Shown here in pieces: positions 18,857-27,356 of a stretch of 64,000 bases of DNA. The stretch covers positions 2,294,001 to 2,358,000 of the forward strand of contig NZ_CP058561.1 of assembly GCF_018141425.1 (NCBI RefSeq), read 5' to 3'. Numbering within the stretch: the first letter of the stretch is position 1; each line of letters begins with the position of its first letter. This DNA is from Vallitalea guaymasensis. Lineage in GTDB: Bacteria; Bacillota; Clostridia; Lachnospirales; Vallitaleaceae. The position numbers and the translations under genes are program-made. Under the pieces are notes generated by a model. That model made no database searches. It was not told where the DNA came from and worked only from the letters and a program-made list of their open reading frames with translations.

Positions 18857-20023
18857 ATGATGAGACCTATGAAGTTAGGTGGAGAGCAATTGATGTTCGG
18901 GCAGGGTGTTCTTGAACATTTGAAGACTATAGATGGTAAGAGGGCTGTGATTGTTACAAGTGGTGATTATCTGATTGTAAGTGGTCATATGGCTAAGATT
19001 CAAGGTTATTTGAAAGATGCTGGTATTGAGTCAATGGTTATTGATGATGTTGAGCCAGACCCATCTTTTGAGACAGTTTATAGAGGTGCTAAGGTAATGA
19101 TGGATTATGGTCCTGATTGGATTGTAGGTGTTGGTGGTGGTTCTGCTATGGATGCTGCCAAAGCTATGTGGATTATCTATGAGCATCCAGAAATTGATAG
19201 CATTGATAAATTTGAAGCGAAGCATAATAATATGCCTCCACTTAGAAATAAAGCTAGAATGATAGCAATTCCAACTACCAGTGGTACTGCAAGTGAGGTT
19301 AGTCGTTCTGTAGTTATAACCAATACAGAGACTCATAAAAAATCTGGTGCAAGTGATATGAAGATGATACCTGACGTAGTAATACTTGAACCTGATATTA
19401 CTGCTTCCATGCCTCCAAAACTTACTGCGGCAACTGGTATGGATGCTCTTACACATGCAGTAGAAGCTTATACTTCAACAAGAGCCAACATGATATCTGA
19501 TGTTCTAGCTGAAAAATCAGTAGCTATGATACTTGATAACCTTGTAACAGCTTATAAAACTGGTGATGATTTGACTGCAAGAGAAAATATGCTAGTAGCA
19601 TCATGCCTTGCTGGTATGGCATTTACTAATGTATCCCTTGGGATAGTACATAGTATCGCACATACCGTTGGTGGATTATTCGGTATTCCTCACGGTTTAG
19701 CTGATGCTATTATACTTCCTTATGTAATTGAATTCAACATGTCTGATAAGACAGCTGAACAACGTTACAAAAAACTAGCTGGAAAAATTAATAAAGACTC
19801 TTTATTAGAAGCAGTAAAAGAAATTAATGAAAAACTAGATATACCTACATCATTAAAAGAAGTAATCAATGATGATAAATCATTCAATGAACAATTAGAA
19901 GAAATAGCAAAATTAGCAATCGCTGATGGATGTACTAAAACTAACCCAATCGTTCCAAATGTAGATGAAATGAAAGCATTAATACTAAAAATATACAACG
20001 GAGGTACAGCTAATGAGTGTTAA
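18857..20023 (+). CDS. Iron-containing alcohol dehydrogenase
   Basis: The 388-residue protein has the NAD(P)-binding GVGGGSAMDAAKA motif at 91-103. The metal ligands are Asp196 and His200 (GMDALTHAVEAY), His265 and His279 (GIVHSIAHT, GIPHGLADA). It would reversibly oxidise an alcohol or reduce an aldehyde. Its placement between BtpA and a TrpA-like gene suggests a phosphorylated or sugar-derived substrate and not simple ethanol metabolism. Two start ATGs are adjacent; AAGGAGAG lies just upstream. Its end overlaps the next gene by 11 bp, showing tight coupling to the TrpA-like protein. Confidence 0.92.
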   Translation: MMRPMKLGGEQLMFGQGVLEHLKTIDGKRAVIVTSGDYLIVSGHMAKIQGYLKDAGIESMVIDDVEPDPSFETVYRGAKVMMDYGPDWIVGVGGGSAMDAAKAMWIIYEHPEIDSIDKFEAKHNNMPPLRNKARMIAIPTTSGTASEVSRSVVITNTETHKKSGASDMKMIPDVVILEPDITASMPPKLTAATGMDALTHAVEAYTSTRANMISDVLAEKSVAMILDNLVTAYKTGDDLTARENMLVASCLAGMAFTNVSLGIVHSIAHTVGGLFGIPHGLADAIILPYVIEFNMSDKTAEQRYKKLAGKINKDSLLEAVKEINEKLDIPTSLKEVINDDKSFNEQLEEIAKLAIADGCTKTNPIVPNVDEMKALILKIYNGGTANEC

Positions 20024-20723
20024 AATAATAGGTTACTTATCCTTTGGTTACCCAACAATAGAAAAAAGTATAGAAAGAGCAGATATCTATACCAAGGCAG
20101 GCTGTGATTTTCTAGAAGTTGACTTCCCTACTGACAACGCATATCTAGATAGCGACTTCATAGGCGGTAGAATGAAAGCTGCCATGGAAGCTTGCGATGA
20201 TTTTGACAAATATTTCGACGGCATCAAAATCCTAAAAGAAAAACATCCCGATACTCCAATAATCCTATTAGCCTATGAACACACCATAAAAGCTATTGGC
20301 GTAGAAAAATTCATCACCCGCTGTAAAGAACTAGAAACATATGACCTAATAATGGTTGGACTAGAAAACGAAGACATAAAAGATCAATTAATCAACCAAG
20401 GTATAAAAATATCTTGCTGGGTACCTTTCGACTTACCAGAAGAAAACGTTACTAGCGCAGTAGCCTCCAATGGTTTCGTATACCTACAATCCAAATCAAG
20501 CGGCGAAGTAAAAGAAGGCTACGAAACACTAGACAAATGCGTAGAATACCTCCGACAAAAAGGTATCAAAAACCCTATCTACTGCGGAGTCGGCGTCTCA
20601 ACACGTGAAGATATACTACGAATACAAAAAGCCGGAGCCGACGCAGCCTTCATAGGAAGCGCCCTATTAAAACAAGAAACCGACCAAGATATCATGACTT
20701 ACATTCAATCTTTAAAAGGCTAA
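20013..20723 (+). CDS. TrpA-like (tryptophan synthase alpha-type) TIM-barrel lyase, no TrpB nearby
   Basis: The 236-residue protein follows the TrpA pattern: YLSFGYPTIEKSIERAD at the start, CDFLEVDFP with Glu35 at the position of catalytic Glu49, Asp46 aligning with Asp60, and GVGVSTREDILRIQKAGADA plus FIGSALLK as the phosphate-binding C-terminal loops. It is shorter than true TrpA (about 265). No trpB or other tryptophan gene is in the window. It overlaps the Fe-ADH by 11 bp. A retro-aldol cleavage of another glycerol-phosphate adduct is plausible. Its last third uses more C-ending codons than its neighbours. Confidence 0.8.
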   Translation: MSVKIIGYLSFGYPTIEKSIERADIYTKAGCDFLEVDFPTDNAYLDSDFIGGRMKAAMEACDDFDKYFDGIKILKEKHPDTPIILLAYEHTIKAIGVEKFITRCKELETYDLIMVGLENEDIKDQLINQGIKISCWVPFDLPEENVTSAVASNGFVYLQSKSSGEVKEGYETLDKCVEYLRQKGIKNPIYCGVGVSTREDILRIQKAGADAAFIGSALLKQETDQDIMTYIQSLKG

Positions 20724-20793
20724 ACCTACTAAGTATCTAATTTGGGTTTTCTATCAAAAACCTAAAATTACCATAGCCATCAGTCATGCCAAT

Positions 20794-20975
20794 CAGAAGA
20801 AAAAGTGTTTTGTAACCCTATTAACGGTTACTTAAAGCAAAAGAGTATATGTATATGTGGAGTAGTGAGGCAGGACGCCGAACCCAGCAGTTTGCTCAGG
20901 ACGAGCAATTTCGCTGGCGTAACATATACATATACTCTTTTGCAAAAACCAAGTCCGAACAAAACACTTTTTCTG
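20794..20975 (-). repeat. Palindromic repeat element, copy A
   Basis: Outer inverted arms at 20794-20813 and 20959-20975 enclose perfect 22-bp inner arms (20837-20858 and 20922-20943) and a 63-bp GC-richer core. The core can fold as nested hairpins: CGCCAGC opposite GCTGGGTTCGGCG, and TTGCTC opposite GAGCAA around GTCCT (read on the minus strand). It is inverted relative to copies at 39.5 and 42.0 kb. It occupies the gap between the TrpA-like gene and the uracil-DNA glycosylase gene. Short ORFs across it are translations of the repeat. Confidence 0.9.
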
Positions 20976-21026
20976 ACATACATGCAATAATCTTTCCAAA
21001 AATACCTTAATGATACCCCCAATCTA

Positions 21027-21055
21027 TTTCCAACCTCATAAATATCTGATATAAT
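21027..21055 (+). promoter_or_regulatory. Promoter of the uracil-DNA glycosylase gene
   Basis: TTTCCA (21027-21032) and TATAAT (21050-21055) are 17 bp apart, ending 34 bp before the ATG at 21090. A GTGAGGCG site precedes the start. Confidence 0.6.
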
Positions 21056-21089
21056 AATCTCATCAAGAACATTGTGAGGCGAAAATAGA

Positions 21090-21644
21090 ATGTTAGATTG
21101 GAATGAACTTGAAAAAATATGTAATAATTGCACAAGATGCAATCTATATAAAACCAGACATCACATGGTATTCGGCAAAGGAGATATCAATACAAACCTA
21201 ATGTTCATTGGTGAAGGTCCCGGTGAACAAGAGGATTTAACCGGTACCCCCTTTGTAGGAAAATCAGGTCAGCTATTCGATAAAATCCTAAAAGCGGTAG
21301 ATATAACTAGAGAAGAAATATACATAGCTAATATTGTAAAATGCAGACCACCTAGAAATAGAAATCCCCTTGAAAACGAGAAAAACGCCTGCTTACCATA
21401 TTTAAGATATCAAGTTAAACTGATTCAGCCGAAAATAATAGTATGCCTTGGACGAGTATCCGCCCAATGTATCATAGACAAAAACTTTAGGATTACACGA
21501 GAACACGGAAATTGGGTTGAACGAAAAGGATATAACTTAATAGCAACCTACCATCCTTCTGCCCTATTACGTGACCCATCAAAAAAGAAAGATGCCTGGG
21601 AAGATTTCAAGAAAATCAAAGAAAAATATGTTGAAATTAGTTAA
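21090..21644 (+). CDS. Uracil-DNA glycosylase, family 4 (iron-sulfur)
   Basis: The 184-residue protein has CNNCTRC near residue 11-17 and further cysteines in IVKCRPPRNR and NACLPYL, which together bind the [4Fe-4S] cluster of family 4. GEGPGEQED is the uracil/water-activating motif and HPSALLRDP the DNA-intercalation loop. It removes uracil from DNA to start base-excision repair. Length is normal. It has its own promoter and stands alone between the repeat element and a convergent gene. Confidence 0.93.
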   Translation: MLDWNELEKICNNCTRCNLYKTRHHMVFGKGDINTNLMFIGEGPGEQEDLTGTPFVGKSGQLFDKILKAVDITREEIYIANIVKCRPPRNRNPLENEKNACLPYLRYQVKLIQPKIIVCLGRVSAQCIIDKNFRITREHGNWVERKGYNLIATYHPSALLRDPSKKKDAWEDFKKIKEKYVEIS

Positions 21645-21659
21645 CATAAAACTCATCAA

Positions 21660-21690
21660 AAAGGGACTGTCCATTAAAACAGTCCCTATA
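21660..21690 (-). terminator. Terminator between convergent genes
   Basis: GGGACTGT (21663-21670) pairs with ACAGTCCC (21679-21686) around an 8-nt loop. The T-run (CCCTTTTTG) is on the minus strand, ending the metallo-hydrolase transcript; in the plus direction the tail is weaker. Confidence 0.85.
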
Positions 21691-21712
21691 ATATAATACT
21701 ATCACATCAATA

Positions 21713-22579
21713 CTAACAAATATCTAACCCATCATATGCAACTACAACCTTATAATCAGTCTTGTCAAATGTATCCTGAAGCTCTTGGTGCATCAGATCA
21801 TGTGAATGGCTCATATGAGTAGCATATATCTTAGTATTCTCATCTATAAAATTCCTTTTCTTAAACTCATCAAGCATCTCTAAATACCCTTTGATATCTA
21901 AATGAGAACCCGCTCTTTTACCTTTATTCTTACTATCAGTTGTACAACATTCCATTATTACATAATCCATTTTACCTTCTAGATGTTCAAATGTTTCATC
22001 TGGATAATATCCTGTATCAGATGCATATAATACCTTAACACCATTTTTAAATGTAAAAATATAATTTATACTCTTTTCTCCTTCACCATATGCATCATGA
22101 TTACCTTTAAGAGTATAGATTTTCATATCACCTACTTCATAATTCTCAAAATAATCTAGAGGAATAAAATTAACATACTGTGACTCTGTAGACTCATTAA
22201 ATGGACTTGTCCTCATGGCTGCATATAATTTTTCCATATAACCATAAGCTGGTTTACTCAAGTATACATTCAATTTCTCACGCCCTTTGGCTCCTCCATT
22301 TTTATGTGCATGTGAAATATTCAATAACTCGTTCAAGCTGAAATGATCCTCATGACTATGTGTTATAAAAATATTCTTCAATTTATATAATTCCAGTTCG
22401 AATTTCTGGGATTGGGCATTAATATCTTGTCCTATATCTATTAGATTATTTTCATCAAGAAGAAAAGAAGCTCTCATCCTGATATCTTTTCCTTTTCTTT
22501 TCCTTGCTTCCATACAATGAGCACATTGACAGTGCAGATTAGGGATTGAATCAGCTGCTGATGTTCCTAAAAATTTCAT
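21713..22579 (-). CDS. PhnP-like metallo-beta-lactamase-fold phosphodiesterase
   Basis: The 288-residue protein begins MKFLGTSAADSIPNLHCQC and continues AHCMEARKRKG, like the cysteine-rich zinc-structural start of PhnP. ITHSHEDHF near residue 72 is the HxHxDH metal site, with further ligands in ASDTG and the C-terminal ATHMSHSH. PhnP opens cyclic ribose phosphates; family members also cleave other phosphodiesters. It follows the sugar isomerase gene by 42 bp, so both are probably co-expressed and act on a phosphorylated sugar. ATG 22579 has TAGGAGGTAG. Substrate is inferred only from the family. Confidence 0.82.
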   Translation of the reverse strand: MKFLGTSAADSIPNLHCQCAHCMEARKRKGKDIRMRASFLLDENNLIDIGQDINAQSQKFELELYKLKNIFITHSHEDHFSLNELLNISHAHKNGGAKGREKLNVYLSKPAYGYMEKLYAAMRTSPFNESTESQYVNFIPLDYFENYEVGDMKIYTLKGNHDAYGEGEKSINYIFTFKNGVKVLYASDTGYYPDETFEHLEGKMDYVIMECCTTDSKNKGKRAGSHLDIKGYLEMLDEFKKRNFIDENTKIYATHMSHSHDLMHQELQDTFDKTDYKVVVAYDGLDIC

Positions 22580-22621
22580 TTTAGCTACCTCCTATGTCGT
22601 AGTAATTATATATTAGTTAAT

Positions 22622-23572
22622 CTATAACTCATCTAATTTGTTTTTTAATTGCTCTACACCAGTTTTTATCATATCAGAAGTATTGTTTTTGCTTAATTCC
22701 AATACTTTTATAGGAGCCAAGTCTATTATATCCAGGTAATTATCAAGCTTATTACTAACTGAATAAGGTGCTAGATGATCCAAGAATCTGTCATCAACAT
22801 CATGTATATGTACTCCCAACAATTTATTCCTATACTTACGAAGCACTTTAAACCCATCAAAAACTCCTAATTGATTAAGCATTTCACCATGTCCAATGTC
22901 ATACCATACATAAACTGGTTCATCTGTCAATCTATCAAAAATCATTCTATACTCTTCTTCGTCAGGCATCTCATGATACATTGCCCTATTTTCCAAACCT
23001 AACTTAACATGTATATTCTTTTTAAACATGTAATCACAAATTTCTTCTAAACTCTCAATAATCAATTCAGTCTGTCTTTTACTTTTTTTCTGCCTAATAG
23101 CCATAGCTACATTACATGTATCCTTATATTCCTTAGAATCCATACCATATTTTAAAAATACTCTTCTTAACTCTTTGTTATAATACTCATCATCCTCTGG
23201 GCATACAATTATCTTACTTGAGTGGATAACCACTCCTTTTGCACCTAACGCTTTGGCATATTCAATTGTTCTTATGGTATAATCTATAGCCTGTTTCCTC
23301 TTATACTGGTCTTCAAAACCTAACAATATGGATGATGGACCATATTCTTCAGATGCTTTGGGAAACACATTATGTAAACTAGACACTTTCATTTCTCCAG
23401 TTTCCAATAATGGATACATCTCTCTAAGTGTTTGTTCTGTTACATTATAATTTAATTCAACTTGGTCAAAACCCAAATCTTTAATTTCATGCAGTATATC
23501 ATATCCTGTAATATTTTTTTCTTGAGCTTTATGCCCATTCCAAGAAGTTGAACAAGAAAAATTATATTTCAT
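22622..23572 (-). CDS. Sugar phosphate isomerase/epimerase-family TIM-barrel protein
   Basis: The 316-residue protein has the AP endonuclease 2/xylose-isomerase-like barrel: FDQVELNYNVTEQ near residue 33, GAKGVVIHSSK near 110, KLGLENRAMYHEM near 190 and VWYDIGHGEML near 220. Glu, Asp and His at these strands bind a divalent metal. It would interconvert or epimerise a sugar or inositol-type polyol. The gene follows the AraC regulator by about 140 bp on the same strand and precedes the PhnP-like gene. ATG 23572 has GAGGGAAATT. Confidence 0.85.
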   Translation of the reverse strand: MKYNFSCSTSWNGHKAQEKNITGYDILHEIKDLGFDQVELNYNVTEQTLREMYPLLETGEMKVSSLHNVFPKASEEYGPSSILLGFEDQYKRKQAIDYTIRTIEYAKALGAKGVVIHSSKIIVCPEDDEYYNKELRRVFLKYGMDSKEYKDTCNVAMAIRQKKSKRQTELIIESLEEICDYMFKKNIHVKLGLENRAMYHEMPDEEEYRMIFDRLTDEPVYVWYDIGHGEMLNQLGVFDGFKVLRKYRNKLLGVHIHDVDDRFLDHLAPYSVSNKLDNYLDIIDLAPIKVLELSKNNTSDMIKTGVEQLKNKLDEL

Positions 23573-23711
23573 AATTTCCCTCCATTAGATTCTTTTCTGT
23601 AATTTTTATATAGAAGCACTATCTTTTACAATTGATGTAGTGTCATTTTTATGTTTTATATTAATATTATAAATGTTTTTCATTTTCCAAACATGGTCTT
23701 TTCTGTTTTAA

Positions 23712-24566
23712 TTATGGTCTATTCTGCTTTCTATATTTTGATGGTGAGACACCAAATATTTTTTTGAATTTCTTTGAAAAGTACAAAGAATCATTATAAC
23801 CTAATTTATAAGCTATCTGATTTATATTAAGATCACTACTTGTTATCATAGTCATGGCTTCATTCATTTTAATACTCTCAATAAACTGCAAAAGTGTTAG
23901 TTCTGTGATATCTTTGAAAATATGAGATAAATAGTCAGATGAGACATTGCAATTATCAGCTATCTGTTTTACTGTCAACTTTTGAAATTTATTTAGCTTA
24001 ATATATTCCACTGCCTTTTTTACAAGTGTATTCTTGTAACCAAATCTATTAGGATTTTTATCCTCTACAATATTCAGTATTCTTCTTACTCTCCAAACAA
24101 GCTCTAAAATGATGGCTTCTACTATTTGCTTAGCACCAGATTGCTGATTCTCTAATTCTAGAAGAATCTTTTCTATGAGTTCAATTACATCTTTATCTAC
24201 ATTTCTTATTAATTGTAATCCTGAATCATCTAATTTTATCTTATTATTATATCTGAACTTTAGATATATGAACTCAATAGGTTCACTATAACTTATCTCT
24301 TTATGCTTTTGCTCTGGTTGTATAAAATAGAAATCCCCTTCATGTGCAACAAATTCTTCCCCGTCACACCAATATTTTATACTTCCCTTTTTTACATATA
24401 TGTATTCATGGGAATGGTGCATATGCTCATAAAAACTCCACTTTTGATCAGATTTCACACAACCTATTGCTACAAAATCCGGTATGGTATATAACTTAAC
24501 ATGTCTATCGTCCAATTCATATACAGTATTATGAGTAGCAGATTGCTCATTATCATTTATCTTCAC
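23712..24566 (-). CDS. AraC-family transcriptional regulator (cupin sensor)
   Basis: I placed the start at GTG 24566 and not ATG 24644, because GGATGGAGG lies 7 nt before the GTG and nothing lies before the ATG. The 284-residue product has a cupin domain at about 25-110 (HSHEYIYVKKGSIKYW) and an AraC double helix-turn-helix at about 185-280 (SSDYLSHIFKDITEL, DSLYFSKKFKKIFGVSPSKY). It likely controls the downstream isomerase and PhnP-like genes and perhaps the importer operon upstream. A terminator separates it from the binding-protein gene. Confidence 0.88.
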   Translation of the reverse strand: MKINDNEQSATHNTVYELDDRHVKLYTIPDFVAIGCVKSDQKWSFYEHMHHSHEYIYVKKGSIKYWCDGEEFVAHEGDFYFIQPEQKHKEISYSEPIEFIYLKFRYNNKIKLDDSGLQLIRNVDKDVIELIEKILLELENQQSGAKQIVEAIILELVWRVRRILNIVEDKNPNRFGYKNTLVKKAVEYIKLNKFQKLTVKQIADNCNVSSDYLSHIFKDITELTLLQFIESIKMNEAMTMITSSDLNINQIAYKLGYNDSLYFSKKFKKIFGVSPSKYRKQNRP

Positions 24567-24644
24567 AATATAACCTCCATCCAATATGCATTTAATCTCA
24601 TTATATACTATTAGAAAATGACTCTTCAAGTATTCATCAAACAT

Positions 24645-24696
24645 AAAAAAATATTAAGGGACGCTCATTTTTGTATAAACTTGTCCCTTAAATATT
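24645..24696 (-). terminator. Terminator of the sugar ABC importer operon
   Basis: AATATTAAGGGAC (24650-24662) pairs with GTCCCTTAAATATT (24683-24696) apart from one bulge; on the minus strand TTTTTTTATG follows. It lies just behind the binding-protein stop at 24706. Confidence 0.88.
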
Positions 24697-24705
24697 AATT
24701 CTATA

Positions 24706-26067
24706 TTATTTACACTGTTCCTTCAACCAATCCTCTGCTTCTTTTTGAGCATTGTTCAAAGCTTCTTCTGGACTCATTTCTCCTAATAATGCTTTTTCAA
24801 CGTTGGTAGCCAGGATATAACGTGGTTGACCAGAACGATATGGATAACGAGGTGTCCATAACAAACTCATAGACCTTAACATGACATCCATCTGTGGAAC
24901 AGCTTTGATACTCTCCCATTCTCTAGCTGATTTTAGGACAGGAAGAGCCATATATTCATCCCATAGATATTTTTGGTAGTATTCACTTCCAGTAAATTTC
25001 AAATACTCCCAAGCAAGTTCTTTATTTTCACTGGCTTTTCCAATAGAACATGGACTTCCCGAAAACGCCTGACCCATACCTTTATCTGGATTCACAAAAA
25101 GTAAAGCAGCATCATAACGGTCTCCCAATCCAGTTGAATAGATGGCTTTCATAAAACCAGGAGCAGTTCTTATATTCATAGCTATATTATTATTCTCTTT
25201 TAGGAATAATTCACTTCCTTGAGATGACAAAATACCTCTTGGTGCATAGTTAAGTGCTTCTTTTGTATAATTTAATGCTTGTATCATCTCTTTTGAATTG
25301 AAATTGATTTTCATATCTTTCCATAAGAAACCACTTCCCCATGTACCCCCAAGTGATTCACTAATATTCATTGCAACATCGGAAGCATACTTTCCTCTAA
25401 AGATAATCCCGAAATTTTGTTCTCCTGTAACGGGATTTTTACCTGTCATTTTTTTTGCTTTTTCAAGTATCTCATCAATACTTGGTGATTCAGATAGATA
25501 TTCAACTCCCCAATCGTCAAATAATTTTTTATCATATACTATTACTCTTGTATCCCCCAAAACAGGCAAACCATATATTTCTAAATTTTCATCACTGGAA
25601 CTCATGGCTTTCCATCCATCAATTTGACCATCAATATATGCATCCAGATCATATTTATCCTTTTCTATGTATGAAGCCAAAGGTTCTAATAAATCTTGAG
25701 AAGCAAAATTGGAGATTCCTGGTACTTGATATACATCTGCTTCCCCAGACATTAACATAGCTTGAGTTTTTTGTTGATAACTGTCCCATCCCATCAAGAC
25801 AAATTCAACTGTAGCACCAGGATGTGTTCTTTCGAACTCTTCTTTCAATACATGAACCCCTTTAGTTTTTGTTCCTGAAACGGGATCTGTTGAATCTTTC
25901 ATTTTGAATTCACCTATCATCTGGACTTTTACAGTTCCTGACCATTGTTTATCTTCAACCCCATCTTTATTGACTTGTTCATCATTATTATCTTTTGAGC
26001 CACATCCAGTTAGAAACGTAGTCATTAACAATATTGCTGATAAAATTAATGTTATTATTTTTTTCAT
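24706..26067 (-). CDS. Sugar ABC transporter substrate-binding lipoprotein, paralogue 1
   Basis: The 453-residue protein has a lipobox LTGC with lipidated Cys22, then a family 1 extracellular solute-binding fold with ATMSGEAD-like core segments (KTQAMLMSGEADVYQVPG) and conserved tryptophans toward the C-terminus. It is very similar along its whole length to the second binding protein at 27357-28754, by eye about three quarters identical, so the pair arose by duplication. The phosphohydrolase gene sits between them. It would capture an oligosaccharide for the MalF/MalG-type permeases. No ATPase gene is in the operon, so a shared MsiK/MsmX-type ATPase elsewhere is expected. Confidence 0.92.
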   Translation of the reverse strand: MKKIITLILSAILLMTTFLTGCGSKDNNDEQVNKDGVEDKQWSGTVKVQMIGEFKMKDSTDPVSGTKTKGVHVLKEEFERTHPGATVEFVLMGWDSYQQKTQAMLMSGEADVYQVPGISNFASQDLLEPLASYIEKDKYDLDAYIDGQIDGWKAMSSSDENLEIYGLPVLGDTRVIVYDKKLFDDWGVEYLSESPSIDEILEKAKKMTGKNPVTGEQNFGIIFRGKYASDVAMNISESLGGTWGSGFLWKDMKINFNSKEMIQALNYTKEALNYAPRGILSSQGSELFLKENNNIAMNIRTAPGFMKAIYSTGLGDRYDAALLFVNPDKGMGQAFSGSPCSIGKASENKELAWEYLKFTGSEYYQKYLWDEYMALPVLKSAREWESIKAVPQMDVMLRSMSLLWTPRYPYRSGQPRYILATNVEKALLGEMSPEEALNNAQKEAEDWLKEQCK

Positions 26068-26168
26068 GAAATTCTCCTCCTATTTACCTCTTAAAAATTC
26101 ATTTTTGTCCATCTCCTTGTCAATACCTTTAGTATACTTAAATCAAATTAACCATCCCCTTAACACTA

Positions 26169-27233
26169 TTAATTTTTTTTGAAATAAGCTTTTAGTACAA
26201 TGGCATTATGATCTGATATTTCAATACCTTCACTCTGTTCCATTTGAAATCCAGATAATTCTTTATTACAAAAAATAGTATTTACAACATTTGTTTGATG
26301 ACAATGCATATCTTTGACAAAGAACCAATCCAGATTAAGCAGAAGATCATCTTTACCTATCTTATGTTTTCTACGTGTAAGCTTGCCTTTAACATTAGCG
26401 TTAGTATAATCAAACCCATGTTCTTCAACAGCTTGAAAAATCTCTTCATATAGTTGAGGTGAATATATTCTATCCTTCTCTTTCTCGAAATCAAGATATG
26501 CTTTCTCTACATCCTTCTTGTCGTTACTGTTGAAAGTATTTGTATTCATATCTCCTGCTATGATAACTGGTATATCAGGATAATGCTTATCTGCTTGTTT
26601 TAAGATATAATCCATTTGATTCTTCCTGCCTGTTGATGAAGTCATATTTTCTAAATGAGTACAAACAAGTCCTACTTCATTGTTCCCGACTCTGACTTTA
26701 GTTAATAATGCCATTCTTCCCCCAAGACGTTTTTGATTATCATGAAACCAATCATATTCCAAAGGAAGTCTTATAAGAAAAGAATCCTTTAATTCATAAC
26801 GTGACATAATAGCGTTTCCATGAAAAGCTTCATTGTTTTCACCTGGTACTTTTCTTTCTCTAGAGCCACCTTTAGTCAGTTCCAGAAATTCCACTCCATA
26901 GATATAGTTCATTGATAGTCTGCCAGCAAGTTCCAAGGCAGTATCTTTGTTTCCTGTTCTAATCATCCCTTTATCCAATTCATTGAAGAAAATGATATCA
27001 GCATCTATTAATGCTGGATGATACTTCATGTACGCATCTATTTCCTCAAGGTACTTTCCTCTTTCAGCATTGAATAAAACTAATTTCAAGTAATCCTTTT
27101 TCTCTATGGAATCAAATCTATTAGTGCCTTCAATGTCATTCAACTCCGGAATGATCTCTAGGGCTTCAACACCGGAAGTATCATTTGCTTTATCAATTGC
27201 TAATTGTATTTTTTGAACTTCAATTTTATTCAT
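26169..27233 (-). CDS. Endonuclease/exonuclease/phosphatase (EEP)-fold phosphohydrolase
   Basis: The start is ATG 27233 (MNKIEVQKIQ) with GGAGG seven bases before; the in-frame TTG at 27245 overlaps that site. The 354-residue protein has no signal peptide and shows all EEP motifs: LVLFNAERG (Asn), IIFFNELD (Glu, metal), LVCTHLEN (His), IIAGDMNTNTF (Asp/Asn) and ISDHNAIV (Asp-His). The fold hydrolyses phosphodiesters or phosphomonoesters of lipids, inositol phosphates or nucleic acids. Because it sits between two sugar-binding-protein genes in an import operon, a small phosphorylated glycan or glycerophosphodiester is more likely than DNA. Confidence 0.85.
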   Translation of the reverse strand: MNKIEVQKIQLAIDKANDTSGVEALEIIPELNDIEGTNRFDSIEKKDYLKLVLFNAERGKYLEEIDAYMKYHPALIDADIIFFNELDKGMIRTGNKDTALELAGRLSMNYIYGVEFLELTKGGSRERKVPGENNEAFHGNAIMSRYELKDSFLIRLPLEYDWFHDNQKRLGGRMALLTKVRVGNNEVGLVCTHLENMTSSTGRKNQMDYILKQADKHYPDIPVIIAGDMNTNTFNSNDKKDVEKAYLDFEKEKDRIYSPQLYEEIFQAVEEHGFDYTNANVKGKLTRRKHKIGKDDLLLNLDWFFVKDMHCHQTNVVNTIFCNKELSGFQMEQSEGIEISDHNAIVLKAYFKKN

Positions 27234-27250
27234 TATGTCCTCCAATAATT

Positions 27251-27311
27251 AAGGGGCTGTCCCGTAATACATCTATGGTGATAAATATTTGTATAATGGA
27301 TACAGCCCCTT
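27251..27311 (-). other. Intercistronic hairpin between binding protein 2 and EEP genes
   Basis: AAGGGGCTGT (27251-27260) pairs with ACAGCCCCTT (27302-27311) around a 41-nt loop. The T-run is strong only on the plus strand (CCCCTTTTTAC). On the minus strand it is a partial terminator or mRNA-stabilising stem, similar in position to the one at 11731-11804. Confidence 0.75.
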
Positions 27312-27356
27312 TTTACAGATTATATTATGTTTTTATTAATAAGTTATTGTTCTATG

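Noticed and set aside
20013-20723. Genuine tryptophan synthase alpha subunit
   Set aside because: No trpB or other trp gene is present, the protein is short and it is coupled to an alcohol dehydrogenase gene.
20805-21142. Open frames of 61 and 104 codons over repeat copy A, and similar ones at 39447-39659 and 41950-42132
   Set aside because: They translate the palindromic repeat itself, on opposite strands in different copies, and have no ribosome binding sites.
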